The notes under the pieces: model-generated
Databases searched by the model: none
The model's input: the letters and a program-made list of their open reading frames with translations, nothing else
What the model was told of the DNA's origin: nothing
Part shown: in pieces, positions 16,773 to 24,735 of the stretch
Position numbering within the stretch: the first letter of the stretch is position 1
How the letters are laid out: the number at the start of each line of letters is the position of its first letter
Assembly (NCBI RefSeq): GCF_000730165.1
Contig: NZ_CP022111.1
Coordinates: 1,860,001-1,924,000 of the forward strand
Direction of reading: 5' to 3'
DNA from: Nitrospirillum viridazoti CBAmc
GTDB lineage: Bacteria > Pseudomonadota > Alphaproteobacteria > Azospirillales > Azospirillaceae
DNA length: 64,000 nucleotides
Made by a program: the position numbers and the translations under genes

Positions 16773-16805
16773 GATCCGGCCAAGCGCCCCCACGCCGGCC
16801 GGATC
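16773..16805. repeat. Second inverted repeat in the same gap
   Basis: GATCCGGCC and GGCCGGATC, separated by 15 bases, form a perfect 9-bp stem just downstream of the heme-type receptor stop. Confidence 0.6.
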
Positions 16806-16813
16806 GGGATCAG

Positions 16814-16841
16814 AGCTTCAGGGTCACAGCTTCAGGGTCAG
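16814..16841. repeat. 14-bp tandem duplication spanning the receptor stop codon
   Basis: AGCTTCAGGGTCAC is followed by AGCTTCAGGGTCAG. The stop codon of the heme-type receptor (16824-16826) lies in the first unit, so the last codons are repeated after the stop. Confidence 0.75.
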
Positions 16842-19133
16842 GGAGGCGCCGACGTTGCGGCCCGGCTGGGTCCAGGCGTCCAGCACCGTCGACGTGGACG
16901 CTTGGCCGCGCACGTCGCCCCACCACCAGTACTTCTCATCCGTCAGGTTGAAGATTCCGGCGCGGATGCTGGCGTTCTCCGTCACGTTCCAGTAGGCGGT
17001 GGCGTCCAGGATGGTGAAGGCCCCAGGAATGAAGTAGGTCGCGCTGCTGACGTCGGACCGGTCCTTGGCCCCGGAATGGGTCATGGTGACCTGGCCGCCG
17101 AAGCGGCCCGCCGGGTCGCGGTAGGTGACGCCCAGCACCAGCTTCCACGGGTCCACGCTATCCAGCGGCGTGGTGACGCCGCCCGACCTGCTTTCGCCGT
17201 GGGTGTAGGAGAAGGCGGCCAGGGCGCCGATGCCCGAGTTCAGGGTGACCTGGCCCTTGGCCTCCGCGCCCTGCAAGGTCACCCGCGACAGGTTCACGTA
17301 CTGGTAGATGGCCGGGTTGGCGGCGGTGAAGGTACCGCCGACCTGCACCTGGTCGATGAAGTCGCGGTAGCGGCCGGCATAGCCGGTGACGCTGGCATCC
17401 CAGCGGCCGCCACCCAGAACGGCGTTCCCGACACCAGCACCCCCCGTCTTTTCACCCCAGCCCCCGTTGAACTTGAAGCCGCCCTCGATGGTCTGGCTGG
17501 TTTCCGCCTTCAGGTTGGGGTTGGAGACGGACTTGTAGTTCTGCGTCGGGTTAGCGAAGCCGTTGTTCACCTGCGACGGCGCCGGCGCCTTGAAGCCCTC
17601 GGCCAGGTTCACGAACACGCCCACGTCCGGCAGCAGATGATAGAGGATGCCCAGCTTGGGCGAGACGTGGCTGTCGTCCTTGGAAATGGGCGTCAGCGCC
17701 GTGAACAGCGGGTCGTCCTTCTTGGGCGACAGGTCGTAATAGTCGAAACGCACGGCCGGGTAGAGGGTCAGCCGCTTGTCGAAGGCGTTGATCTCGTCCT
17801 GCAGGAAGATGCCGGCCAGGGTGTAGTCGGTGGTGGGATAGGCCCGCGAGGGGAAGGCGTCGCCGGCCGAGGGCACCGTGCCGTCGCGTAGCGATTCCTG
17901 GTGGGTGACGGAGTAGTCGCCGCCGTACACGAAGGTGTGCGTCAGGTCGTGGCCCAGCGTCTTGCTCTGCGCCTGAAGGTCGAAGCCATAGACACGCGTG
18001 TCGAAGGTGCTGTCGCGCGTGCGGTCAACGGCAGTGTTGCGATCCTCCGCCCCGTATTGAGTGGCGTGAGTTTCCTGGTAGTAGGCCGTCCAATGCAGGC
18101 TGTCGATTACGTCCGCGCCGATATCGTAGCGGTGATCCAGGCTGACGCGGTTGCGATCCTCCCGGTCCCGGGCGATCAGGCCCAGCACGCTGGTGGCAGC
18201 CAACGGCGGCTTGGCGATGGCGCTCAACACCGTGGTGTTGGTGTGGTTGTCGTCATGGTCGAAGGTCAGGCGCAGGCGGTGCGCATCCGACGGTTCGTAC
18301 ACCACCTTCGCCAGGACGGCGTTCGAATAAAGGTCCTGCGGGTTGGCGGTGGTACGGTCGGTGTTGGCGGCGTTGTTGTTGCCGTTGGTCGTGGTTTCGT
18401 TACCGTCGCGGCGTGTGTACGCCACCAAGGCCTGCAGCTTGCCCACCTTGCCGGCGGCCAATGCGCCCTTGGACCAAGCCCCGTCAGCGGAGGTGTAGCC
18501 GACGCTGCCTTGGGCCGCCCAGTCCTTACCTGTGGTACCTGTGGTCAGGAAATCGTCCGGATCCTTGGTGATGAAACTGACGGCACCAGCCACGCCATCG
18601 CTGCCGTAGAGCGCCGAGGCCGGCCCGCGTAGGATTTCGACGGACTTCAGCAGGCCCAGGTCGACATAGTCGCCGCGCCCCATGTTCTGGGCGCCGAAGC
18701 TGTAGGCGTCGGGCACGCGGATGCCGTCGGTCAGCATCAGGACGCGGTTGCCCTCCAGCCCCCGGATGTTGAAGCCGCTGTCGCCATCACGGCCGGTGGC
18801 GCCACCAGCCAGAGTGAAGCGCGCCGGGCTTTTACGGACGGAGACGCCGGGTTCGTAGCGCACCAGATCCTTGATGTCCGTCACCAGCTGTTCGTCGATC
18901 TGTTGGCTGGTGATGACGCTGACGCTGGCCGGCACGTCGCTGATGTCCTTGGCCGTGCGCGTGGCGGTCACGGTGATCGTCGCCGCCGGATCAGCATCGG
19001 CGCCATCAGCGGGGGCCGGTTCGGGAGCCGCCGCCAGCGCGGTATGGGCCAGCGTGGCGCCCCCCAGCGCCCCCAGCAGCCAAACCGGAACGGTCGCCTT
19101 CAACAGCGTTTGCCGCATTCTTGTTTTCCCCAT
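16824..19133 (-). CDS. TonB-dependent heme/hemoglobin-type receptor
   Basis: 769 residues from ATG 19133, with AGGAA 8 bases upstream; ATG at 19118 would also work. It has a signal peptide (LLKATVPVWLLGALGGATLAHTALA) and a TonB box region (TITVTATRTAKDISDVPAS). The plug has FNIRGLEGNRVLMLTDGIRV and VEILRGPASALYGSDGVAGA, matching the TonB-dependent hemoglobin/transferrin/lactoferrin receptor group, and the barrel carries FVNLAEGFKAPAPSQVN, the FRAP-like region of heme receptors. The protein ends LTLKL. Heme or heme-protein uptake is the most likely role. A Fur-box-like sequence lies 39 bases upstream in the region shared with the divergent siderophore-type receptor. Confidence 0.88.
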   Translation of the reverse strand: MGKTRMRQTLLKATVPVWLLGALGGATLAHTALAAAPEPAPADGADADPAATITVTATRTAKDISDVPASVSVITSQQIDEQLVTDIKDLVRYEPGVSVRKSPARFTLAGGATGRDGDSGFNIRGLEGNRVLMLTDGIRVPDAYSFGAQNMGRGDYVDLGLLKSVEILRGPASALYGSDGVAGAVSFITKDPDDFLTTGTTGKDWAAQGSVGYTSADGAWSKGALAAGKVGKLQALVAYTRRDGNETTTNGNNNAANTDRTTANPQDLYSNAVLAKVVYEPSDAHRLRLTFDHDDNHTNTTVLSAIAKPPLAATSVLGLIARDREDRNRVSLDHRYDIGADVIDSLHWTAYYQETHATQYGAEDRNTAVDRTRDSTFDTRVYGFDLQAQSKTLGHDLTHTFVYGGDYSVTHQESLRDGTVPSAGDAFPSRAYPTTDYTLAGIFLQDEINAFDKRLTLYPAVRFDYYDLSPKKDDPLFTALTPISKDDSHVSPKLGILYHLLPDVGVFVNLAEGFKAPAPSQVNNGFANPTQNYKSVSNPNLKAETSQTIEGGFKFNGGWGEKTGGAGVGNAVLGGGRWDASVTGYAGRYRDFIDQVQVGGTFTAANPAIYQYVNLSRVTLQGAEAKGQVTLNSGIGALAAFSYTHGESRSGGVTTPLDSVDPWKLVLGVTYRDPAGRFGGQVTMTHSGAKDRSDVSSATYFIPGAFTILDATAYWNVTENASIRAGIFNLTDEKYWWWGDVRGQASTSTVLDAWTQPGRNVGASLTLKL

Positions 19134-19171
19134 CAGGTTGGTTCCTGGTGCAGCTATATGACTCATGAAAT

Positions 19172-19195
19172 TAAGAATCAATCTCATTCTCATTG
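19172..19195. promoter_or_regulatory. Fur-box-like sequence between divergent TonB receptors
   Basis: The minus strand reads TGAGAATGAGATTGATTCTTA, approximated by overlapping TGAGAAT/TGAGATTGATTCTTA units. The best 7-1-7 alignment to TGATAAT-N-ATTATCA has 10 of 15 matches. It lies 39 bases before the heme receptor start and 163 bases before the other receptor. Confidence 0.55.
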
Positions 19196-19357
19196 CTGGG
19201 TCCGGCACTGGCGCAACCCGGCCCTGAGCAGGCAGAGGTTTGACCCGGCGGCGGGAATCCGCCAAAAAGCCGCCAATCTCAATGCTGTTCGTGGCTTGCC
19301 CCCCCCGCGCGTCCAGCGGCGGGCACGGCAGCGCCGCCCTTTCAGGATGACAGTCCC

Positions 19358-21532
19358 GTGACGATTTTCTCCCGCCGTCTGACGCAGTCCGTGGCGACCA
19401 TCGCCCTGGTGATCAGTGGAGCGGCGCACGCCGATCCGGCGGACCAGCCCAACACCGTCATCGTCACCGGCGTGCGCGACCAGGGCTTCCGCGCCACCGA
19501 CACCCAGTTCGGTGCCGCCGGCACGGTGCTGGACACCCCGGCCTCAGTCAGCGTCGTCACCCGCGACCTGATGGACGACCAGCAGGCCCGGCGCCTGAGC
19601 GACCTGATCCGCAACGACGCCTCGATCGGGGAGAACTACGCGCCGGAGGGCTATTACGAGGACATCGCCATCCGGGGCTTCCCCCTGGACCTGGCCACCG
19701 GCCTGCGGATCAACGGCCTGACCATCGCCGGTGAGCAGCCGGTGGCGCTGGAAAACAAGGAACGGGTGGAGTTCCTGAAGGGCCTGGCCGGGGTGGACGC
19801 CGGCGTGGTGGCCCCGGGTGGCCTGGTCGATTACGTCACCAAGCGGCCGGCGGATGTGCAAAGCCTGACCCTGGGCACCGACAACCGCGGCGGGTTCTAC
19901 AGCGCGGTGGATGTCGGCAGCCTGTTCGGCGCGCGCAAGCAGTACGGCCTGCGCCTGAACGCGGCGCATGAGGATATCGCCAGCTACGTCGACCATGCCG
20001 ACGGCTACCGCAATTTCGGGTCCATCGCCGGCGACTGGCGGGCGACAGAGGACGACACCTTCAATCTGGACCTGGAGTACCAGCGCCGGGTGCAGCACTC
20101 CGTCTCCGGCTACCAGCTGCTGGGTGGCACGGCCCTGCCGGCGCTGGACGCCGTGTCGCCGTCGCGCATGCTGGGCACCCAGCCCTGGACCAAGCCCGTC
20201 ACCATCAACGCCCTGAACCTGTCCGGCCAGTATGAGCACCGCTTCAGCGACGACTGGCGCCTGACGGTGCAGGTGGGCCACAGCCGCACCGTCATCGACG
20301 ACAACGTGGCCTTCGCCTATGGCTGCTACGCCGTGGCCAGCTGTGCTGCCGGCGATTCGCCCGACTATTACTTCGCGCCCAACGGCGATTTCGACGTCTA
20401 CGACTACCGCAGCCCCAACGACGCGCGGGAGGATGACCAGGCCCAGGCCCAGCTGCTGGGCAAGCTGGCGACGGGGGCCATCGGCCACAGCCTGACCCTG
20501 GGCGCCAGCGTCTTCCGCCGCACGGTGACGCAGACCGACTACGTCTATGACTATGTCGGCAGCGACAACATCTACAACCCCACGCCCTTGGCCTTCGCGC
20601 CGTCCCCCAACAATCCCGGCGCCAATTACGAACGGCTGGACAGCCGCCAGTACGCCATCAGCGCCATGGACCGCATCGACCTGGGCGCCCTGGTGACGGG
20701 GCTGGAGCTGGACGCCGGCGTGCGCACTGTCTTCCTGCGCGAGCGCGCCTACGACATCGACCATGCCACCGTCCGCAACACAGCGGAAACCCTGCCCCTG
20801 CCGCAGGTTGCCCTGGTCTACAAGCCGTTGTCTGCTGTGGCCCTGTACGCCAGCCATGCGCGCGGCCTGTCCCTGGGCGGCCAGGCGCCGGCCTGGGCCA
20901 CCAACGCCAGCGAGATCCTGTCGCCGTCCCTGTCCTGGCAGGATGAGGTGGGGGCCAAGTACGACTGGAACGGCCTGCTGCTGGGCGCCAGCGTCTTCCG
21001 CCTGAGCAAGGCGTATGAGTACGCCAAGCCCGACGACAGCGAATATGGCTTCACCTATGTGCGCCAGGGGACGGAGCGTCACGACGGCCTGGAACTGAAT
21101 GCCGCCGGCCAGGTGACCCAAGATCTGCGCCTCACGGCCAGCGCCACCTTCATGCACGCCGTGGCCTACGGCACCGGCACCCCCAGCTATGACGGCCACC
21201 AGGCCATCAACGTGCCGCACGTGCGCACCACGCTTTACGCCGACTATACCCTGCCGCACCTGGACGGGCTGGCCCTGCTGGCCGGCTGGCAATACGTGGG
21301 GGAACGGGCGGCGGCGCGTGACGCCGTGGCCACAGCGCCGGCCTATCATCTGTTCAACGCCGGCCTGCGCTACGCCCCCAGCGCGCTGGACAACAAGCTG
21401 ACCCTGCGGCTGTCGGTCGACAACCTGTTGGATCGGCGCTACTGGAAAGATGTTGGCGAGAGCGCCGGCGACGCCTATCTGCATCTGGGGGCGCCGCGCA
21501 CGGCGCGCTTCACGCTGCAGTATTCCCTGTAA
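19358..21532 (+). CDS. TonB-dependent siderophore-type receptor in a kinase/PnuC cluster
   Basis: 724 residues from GTG 19358 (AGGA about 10 bases upstream; an ATG at 19347 is out of frame and stops at once). It has a signal peptide of about 25 residues (TIFSRRLTQSVATIALVISGAAHA), then NTVIVTGVR as TonB box. The plug has the siderophore-receptor signatures DTPASVSVVTRDLMDDQ, AIRGFPLDLATGLRINGL and ERVEFLKGLAGVDAGV, and the barrel ends FTLQYSL. Family rules call it a ferric-siderophore receptor. It is followed after 17 bases by an APH-fold kinase and then PnuC, a combination expected for uptake of a phosphorylatable vitamin or nucleoside. The substrate may therefore not be iron. Confidence 0.87.
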   Translation: MTIFSRRLTQSVATIALVISGAAHADPADQPNTVIVTGVRDQGFRATDTQFGAAGTVLDTPASVSVVTRDLMDDQQARRLSDLIRNDASIGENYAPEGYYEDIAIRGFPLDLATGLRINGLTIAGEQPVALENKERVEFLKGLAGVDAGVVAPGGLVDYVTKRPADVQSLTLGTDNRGGFYSAVDVGSLFGARKQYGLRLNAAHEDIASYVDHADGYRNFGSIAGDWRATEDDTFNLDLEYQRRVQHSVSGYQLLGGTALPALDAVSPSRMLGTQPWTKPVTINALNLSGQYEHRFSDDWRLTVQVGHSRTVIDDNVAFAYGCYAVASCAAGDSPDYYFAPNGDFDVYDYRSPNDAREDDQAQAQLLGKLATGAIGHSLTLGASVFRRTVTQTDYVYDYVGSDNIYNPTPLAFAPSPNNPGANYERLDSRQYAISAMDRIDLGALVTGLELDAGVRTVFLRERAYDIDHATVRNTAETLPLPQVALVYKPLSAVALYASHARGLSLGGQAPAWATNASEILSPSLSWQDEVGAKYDWNGLLLGASVFRLSKAYEYAKPDDSEYGFTYVRQGTERHDGLELNAAGQVTQDLRLTASATFMHAVAYGTGTPSYDGHQAINVPHVRTTLYADYTLPHLDGLALLAGWQYVGERAAARDAVATAPAYHLFNAGLRYAPSALDNKLTLRLSVDNLLDRRYWKDVGESAGDAYLHLGAPRTARFTLQYSL

Positions 21533-21549
21533 GGTTTCATCCTCGCTTC

Positions 21550-22749
21550 ATGAGCGCCTCCCCCGCCCGGTCCACTCTCGACAGCTTGCATCACGCCCAT
21601 GGCATGGCCCATGGGATGGGGGTGGGCGCGGTGTCGCCTGACTGGCCGCCCCTGACGGGGACGGAGGTGGCGGGCCTGCTGCGCCATTACCCCGATGTGG
21701 GCGCGGTGCGCGGCATCCTCAGCCACAGTCCGCGCCCGTTCTCCGCCGCCTCGGTGGTGGCGACGGCGGGTGGCGCGCGCGCGGCGGTGTTCGTGAAGCG
21801 CCACCATGCCCGGGTGCGAACCTCTGCCCAGTTGGAGGATGAGCACGCCTTCATGGACCATCTGCGCCAGCGCGGCGCGCCCCTGGGCGTGCAAATCTGC
21901 GACGTGCTGGCGACGGCGACCGGCGCCCGCGCCCTGACCCTGGGCGAGTGGACCTATGAGGTCCACGGCCTGGCGCCGGGCCTGGATCTCTACCGGGACG
22001 CCCTATCCTGGACGCCCTTCCGCGACCTGGGCCATGCGCGCGCCGCCGGCACCGCCCTGGCCCGCCTGCACCAGGCCTCGGAAGGGTTCGACCGCCCGCA
22101 TCGCCGGGACCAAGCCCTGGTGTCGGGCTTCACCCTGTTTTCCAGCGACGACCCGCTGGCGGCCATGGCGGACTATGTGGCGGCCCGGCCGGCGTTGGCC
22201 GATTACCTGTCAACCCGCCCCTGGCGGCGCGACACCCAGCGCCTGCTGTTGCCCTTCCATGACGCGCTGCGGCCGCACGTGGACCAGTTGCCCAGCCTGT
22301 GGACGCATAACGACCCGCACGCGTCCAACCTCACCTGGACGGATGCCAGCCCCACGGCCAAGGTGGCGGCGGTGCTGGACTTCGGCCTGGCCGACCGCAC
22401 CACGGCGCTTTACGACCTGGCCACGGCCATCGAGCGCAACACGGTGGAATGGCTGGCCCTGACGGAAGGGCGGCAGCCCACCGCGCACCACGACCAGGTA
22501 GCCGCGCTGATGGCGGGATACCATGCCGTCAGTCCCCTGGATGCGCCCCGGCGCCAGGCGCTGGCGGCCCTGCTGCCCCTGGTACATGCGGAATTCGCCC
22601 TGGCGGAGACCGACTATTTCCACGGCGTCACGCACTCGGCGGAGAACGCGGGCCTGGCGTACGAGGGCTATTTTCTGAGCCACGCCGCCTGGTTCCACGG
22701 GGCCGACGGCCAGGGCCTGCTGGCCTTCATCCGCGACCTGACCCTGTAA
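21550..22749 (+). CDS. APH/choline-kinase-fold phosphotransferase
   Basis: 399 residues. The catalytic loop HNDPHASN (H253, D255, N260) and the metal-binding DFGLAD (D277) are those of the phosphotransferase enzyme family (aminoglycoside, choline, thiamine and homoserine kinases). The N-terminal lobe has VFVKRHHARVRT, with the ATP-binding lysine. All key residues are present, so an active small-molecule kinase is predicted. It lies between a TonB receptor (gap 17 bases) and a PnuC transporter (gap 26 bases). PnuC permeases work by facilitated diffusion, with trapping by a kinase, so this enzyme may phosphorylate the imported compound. Thiamine or a pyridine riboside are candidates by analogy with ThiK and NadR; antibiotic resistance is unlikely in this setting. 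Confidence 0.85.
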   Translation: MSASPARSTLDSLHHAHGMAHGMGVGAVSPDWPPLTGTEVAGLLRHYPDVGAVRGILSHSPRPFSAASVVATAGGARAAVFVKRHHARVRTSAQLEDEHAFMDHLRQRGAPLGVQICDVLATATGARALTLGEWTYEVHGLAPGLDLYRDALSWTPFRDLGHARAAGTALARLHQASEGFDRPHRRDQALVSGFTLFSSDDPLAAMADYVAARPALADYLSTRPWRRDTQRLLLPFHDALRPHVDQLPSLWTHNDPHASNLTWTDASPTAKVAAVLDFGLADRTTALYDLATAIERNTVEWLALTEGRQPTAHHDQVAALMAGYHAVSPLDAPRRQALAALLPLVHAEFALAETDYFHGVTHSAENAGLAYEGYFLSHAAWFHGADGQGLLAFIRDLTL

Positions 22750-22775
22750 CCCCGAACAGCGGCGCCCCTTCCCCC

Positions 22776-23351
22776 ATGTCCCCCTTGGAAATCGTCGCCG
22801 TCATCGTCAGCGCGCTGGCCGTCTGGACCACCACCCGCCGGTCCTTGTGGTGCTGGCCCCTGGGCCTGGCCTCAGTCGCGCTCTATGGCGTGGTCTTCCT
22901 GGAGGCCAAGCTGTACTCCGACATGGTCTTGCAGGCCGTGTTTGGCGCCTTCCTGGTTTATGGCTGGGTGTGCTGGTGGCGGGGGGTGCGCGACGACGGC
23001 CAAGTGGTGGTGCGGCCCCTATCCGTTCGCGACGCCATCCTCGGCCTTGCTGCCGGCGGGGCCGCCAGCGCCGTCCTGGGCTTGGCCATGGCCCGGTGGA
23101 CCGACGCTTCCCTACCCTATCTGGATGCCACGCTGGCCGGCTTCAGCCTGGTGGCGCAGTACTGGACGGCGCGCAAGCACATCGAGAACTGGTGGCTGTG
23201 GATCGCCGTCGATGTGGTCTATGTCGCCATGTACGTGGTCAAGGACCTGTACCTGACCGCCGGCCTTTACGCCGCCTTCATCGTCCTGGCCATCCTGGGC
23301 CTGCGCAGCTGGCGGGTTGGGACGGAAGCACCAGCCGTGCAGCCGCTTTAA
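22776..23351 (+). CDS. pnuC: PnuC-family nicotinamide riboside/vitamin transporter
   Basis: 191 residues with seven to eight predicted membrane helices. The family hallmarks are present: WCWPLGLASVALYGVVFLEA near the N-terminus, YSDMVLQAVFGAFLVYGW, and the C-terminal ARKHIENWWLWIAVDVVYV. PnuC proteins take up nicotinamide riboside; close relatives carry thiamine (PnuT) or riboflavin (PnuX). ATG 22776 gives a standard N-terminus; a longer frame overlapping the kinase gene is not credible. It is the last gene of the receptor/kinase/transporter run. A REP-like hairpin follows directly after its stop. Specificity cannot be decided from sequence. Confidence 0.88.
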   Translation: MSPLEIVAVIVSALAVWTTTRRSLWCWPLGLASVALYGVVFLEAKLYSDMVLQAVFGAFLVYGWVCWWRGVRDDGQVVVRPLSVRDAILGLAAGGAASAVLGLAMARWTDASLPYLDATLAGFSLVAQYWTARKHIENWWLWIAVDVVYVAMYVVKDLYLTAGLYAAFIVLAILGLRSWRVGTEAPAVQPL

Positions 23352-23357
23352 GCTGTT

Positions 23358-23407
23358 CCCTCAATTGCCGGGCGCCCGCATCCGCGGGCTTGGCCATCCT
23401 CGATTTC
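23358..23407. repeat. REP-like intergenic element, copy A
   Basis: Hairpin GCCCGC-ATCC-GCGGGC (23374-23389) is embedded in a block shared with 41238-41288 (CCTCAA..GCCGGGCGCC, then GGCTTGGC..ATCCTC). It sits 6 bases after the pnuC stop. Confidence 0.65.
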
Positions 23408-23690
23408 AAATACTCCCCGCGACTTGATGCACGCCCACCACGCCGCGGAACAGGGCGGCCACGCGCTCACTGTAGGCCGACGCGGTGTCGGGCAGCTGGA
23501 TGTCCACCTCCAGCATGTCCTCGCCCGGCAGGTCGGCGCGGCGGCGGGCATAGACGTGCAGGGGCACGATGTCCAGGCGGGCCAGGGTGCCCATCAGACG
23601 GGACAGCAGGCCGGGGCTGGCGTCGGCCGCCACCGACAGCATGACGGGGCTGGCGTTCGACGGCGCGGCGGTGGCAACGGCGGCGGTCAT
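23406..23690 (-). CDS. Small ACT-domain-like protein
   Basis: 94 residues. The segment MLSVAADASPGLLSRLMGTLARLDIVPLHVYARR, continuing DMLEVDIQLPD and ERVAALFRGVVGVHQV, has the beta-alpha-beta-beta-alpha-beta rhythm of an ACT domain and resembles the regulatory half of acetolactate synthase small subunits (IlvM/IlvN). ACT domains bind amino acids and control metabolic enzymes. No acetolactate synthase catalytic gene is nearby. Its ATG overlaps the stop of the 119-residue upstream gene by four bases (ATGA), so the two are translationally coupled. The divergent Lrp-type regulator 140 bases beyond that gene also belongs to an amino-acid-sensing family. Confidence 0.65.
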   Translation of the reverse strand: MTAAVATAAPSNASPVMLSVAADASPGLLSRLMGTLARLDIVPLHVYARRRADLPGEDMLEVDIQLPDTASAYSERVAALFRGVVGVHQVAGSI

Positions 23691-24046
23691 ACCCGGGTCT
23701 CCGGCAATCCTGCGACCGGCACGGCGGCCACGGCGACGGCACGGCGCACGGCGGCCTCGGCCGCGTCCCCCTCATACCCGACGACGACGGCATGGGCCGT
23801 GGCCCAGGGCCGGCCGGCGCGGCGGTCGGCCTCGCCCCGGTGGCGGGCCACCGACAGGGCGTAGTCGATGGCGGCGTCCAGGCCGTCGGTGTTCTCCAGC
23901 GGGTCGAGGCGGCTCCAATCCAGGGTCACGTCCACCGGGCCGGCGCGGTTCACGGCCAGGGCGACGAAACCATCGCCGCTGCGCACCAGCGTCAGGGTGG
24001 GATGCAGGACGGCATAGTCGGCGGGGGGGCAATCCAGGGGGGGCAT
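23687..24046 (-). CDS. Unknown 119-residue protein coupled to ACT-like gene
   Basis: I do not recognise the family. The protein begins MPPLDCPPADYAVLHPTLTL, has VTLDWSRLDPLENTDGLDAAIDYALSVARHR in the middle and an alanine/valine-rich C-terminus. It has no signal peptide and no membrane helix. It overlaps the ACT-like gene by four bases and is divergent from an Lrp/AsnC regulator, so the pair is probably under that regulator. Codon use and length are consistent with a real gene rather than a shadow, as no other frame in the region is better. Confidence 0.6.
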   Translation of the reverse strand: MPPLDCPPADYAVLHPTLTLVRSGDGFVALAVNRAGPVDVTLDWSRLDPLENTDGLDAAIDYALSVARHRGEADRRAGRPWATAHAVVVGYEGDAAEAAVRRAVAVAAVPVAGLPETRV

Positions 24047-24184
24047 GGCGGCGTCTCGTCAACAAATCGTGTTCGGATGAGAGCAACAATAACGGCCAAG
24101 GCGCGCATAGTCTTTGCGAAGACTGTCTGAAATCGCCATTATCAACATGACTCATGTTTTGAATTGACCCTATGGAGATGGATC

Positions 24185-24673
24185 ATGCGGCACAAGCTGG
24201 ACGGGCTGGATTGGAAGATCCTGGACGTGCTGCAACAGGACGGCGCCGCCTCGGCCGCCGACGTGGGCGACAAGGTGGGGCTGTCGCAATCACCCTGCTG
24301 GCGCCGCATCCAGCGGTTGGAGGAAACGGGGCTGATCCGCCAGCGCGTGGCCCTGCTGGACCGGCGGGAACTGGGCCTGAACTTCCTGGTGTTCGCCCAT
24401 GTGAAGCTGGAGGCGCACGCCGGCGATAGCCTGGACGCCTTCCGCCGCGCCATCGCCGACATACCGGAGGTGCTGGAGTGCTTCGTGCTGATGGGCCAGG
24501 TGGATTTCCTGCTGCGCATCGTCGCCAAAGACGTCGAGGCCTATGAGGCCCTGTTCTTCAAGAAGCTGTCGCAGTTGCCGGGCGTGCGCGAAATAAATTC
24601 GATGATGGCTGTGTCGACCGTCAAGGAGACGACTGCACTGCCGTTAGGGCAGCTGCGCGCTGAATTGGGGTAG
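24185..24673 (+). CDS. Lrp/AsnC-family transcriptional regulator
   Basis: 162 residues. The N-terminal helix-turn-helix (KLDGLDWKILDVLQQDG ... SAADVGDKVGLSQSPCWRRIQRLEETGLI) is followed by the RAM ligand-binding domain (FAHVKLEAH ... VLECFVLMGQVDFLLRIVAKDVEAYE). This is the complete Lrp plan, an octameric amino-acid-responsive regulator. ATG 24185 has GGAGATGG upstream; the TTG 21 bases earlier is unnecessary. Its divergent neighbours are the 119-residue and ACT-like genes; a periplasmic binding protein lies downstream on the same strand. Both are possible targets. Confidence 0.92.
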   Translation: MRHKLDGLDWKILDVLQQDGAASAADVGDKVGLSQSPCWRRIQRLEETGLIRQRVALLDRRELGLNFLVFAHVKLEAHAGDSLDAFRRAIADIPEVLECFVLMGQVDFLLRIVAKDVEAYEALFFKKLSQLPGVREINSMMAVSTVKETTALPLGQLRAELG

Positions 24674-24735
24674 TCCAGGCAGGGGACCTTGACCATCTGA
24701 CCGGGCAATTCCCCCTCGCCGGGCGTGCCCACACC

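Noticed and set aside
19134-19357. TPP riboswitch ahead of the receptor/kinase/PnuC cluster
   Set aside because: The conserved CTGAGA and the downstream CTGATCTGGATAATGCC-like blocks of thiamine riboswitches are not present.
19544-21484. Minus-strand frame of about 646 codons opposite the siderophore-type receptor
   Set aside because: Antisense shadow in GC-rich DNA; no ribosome site and repetitive Val/Gln/His/Gly composition.
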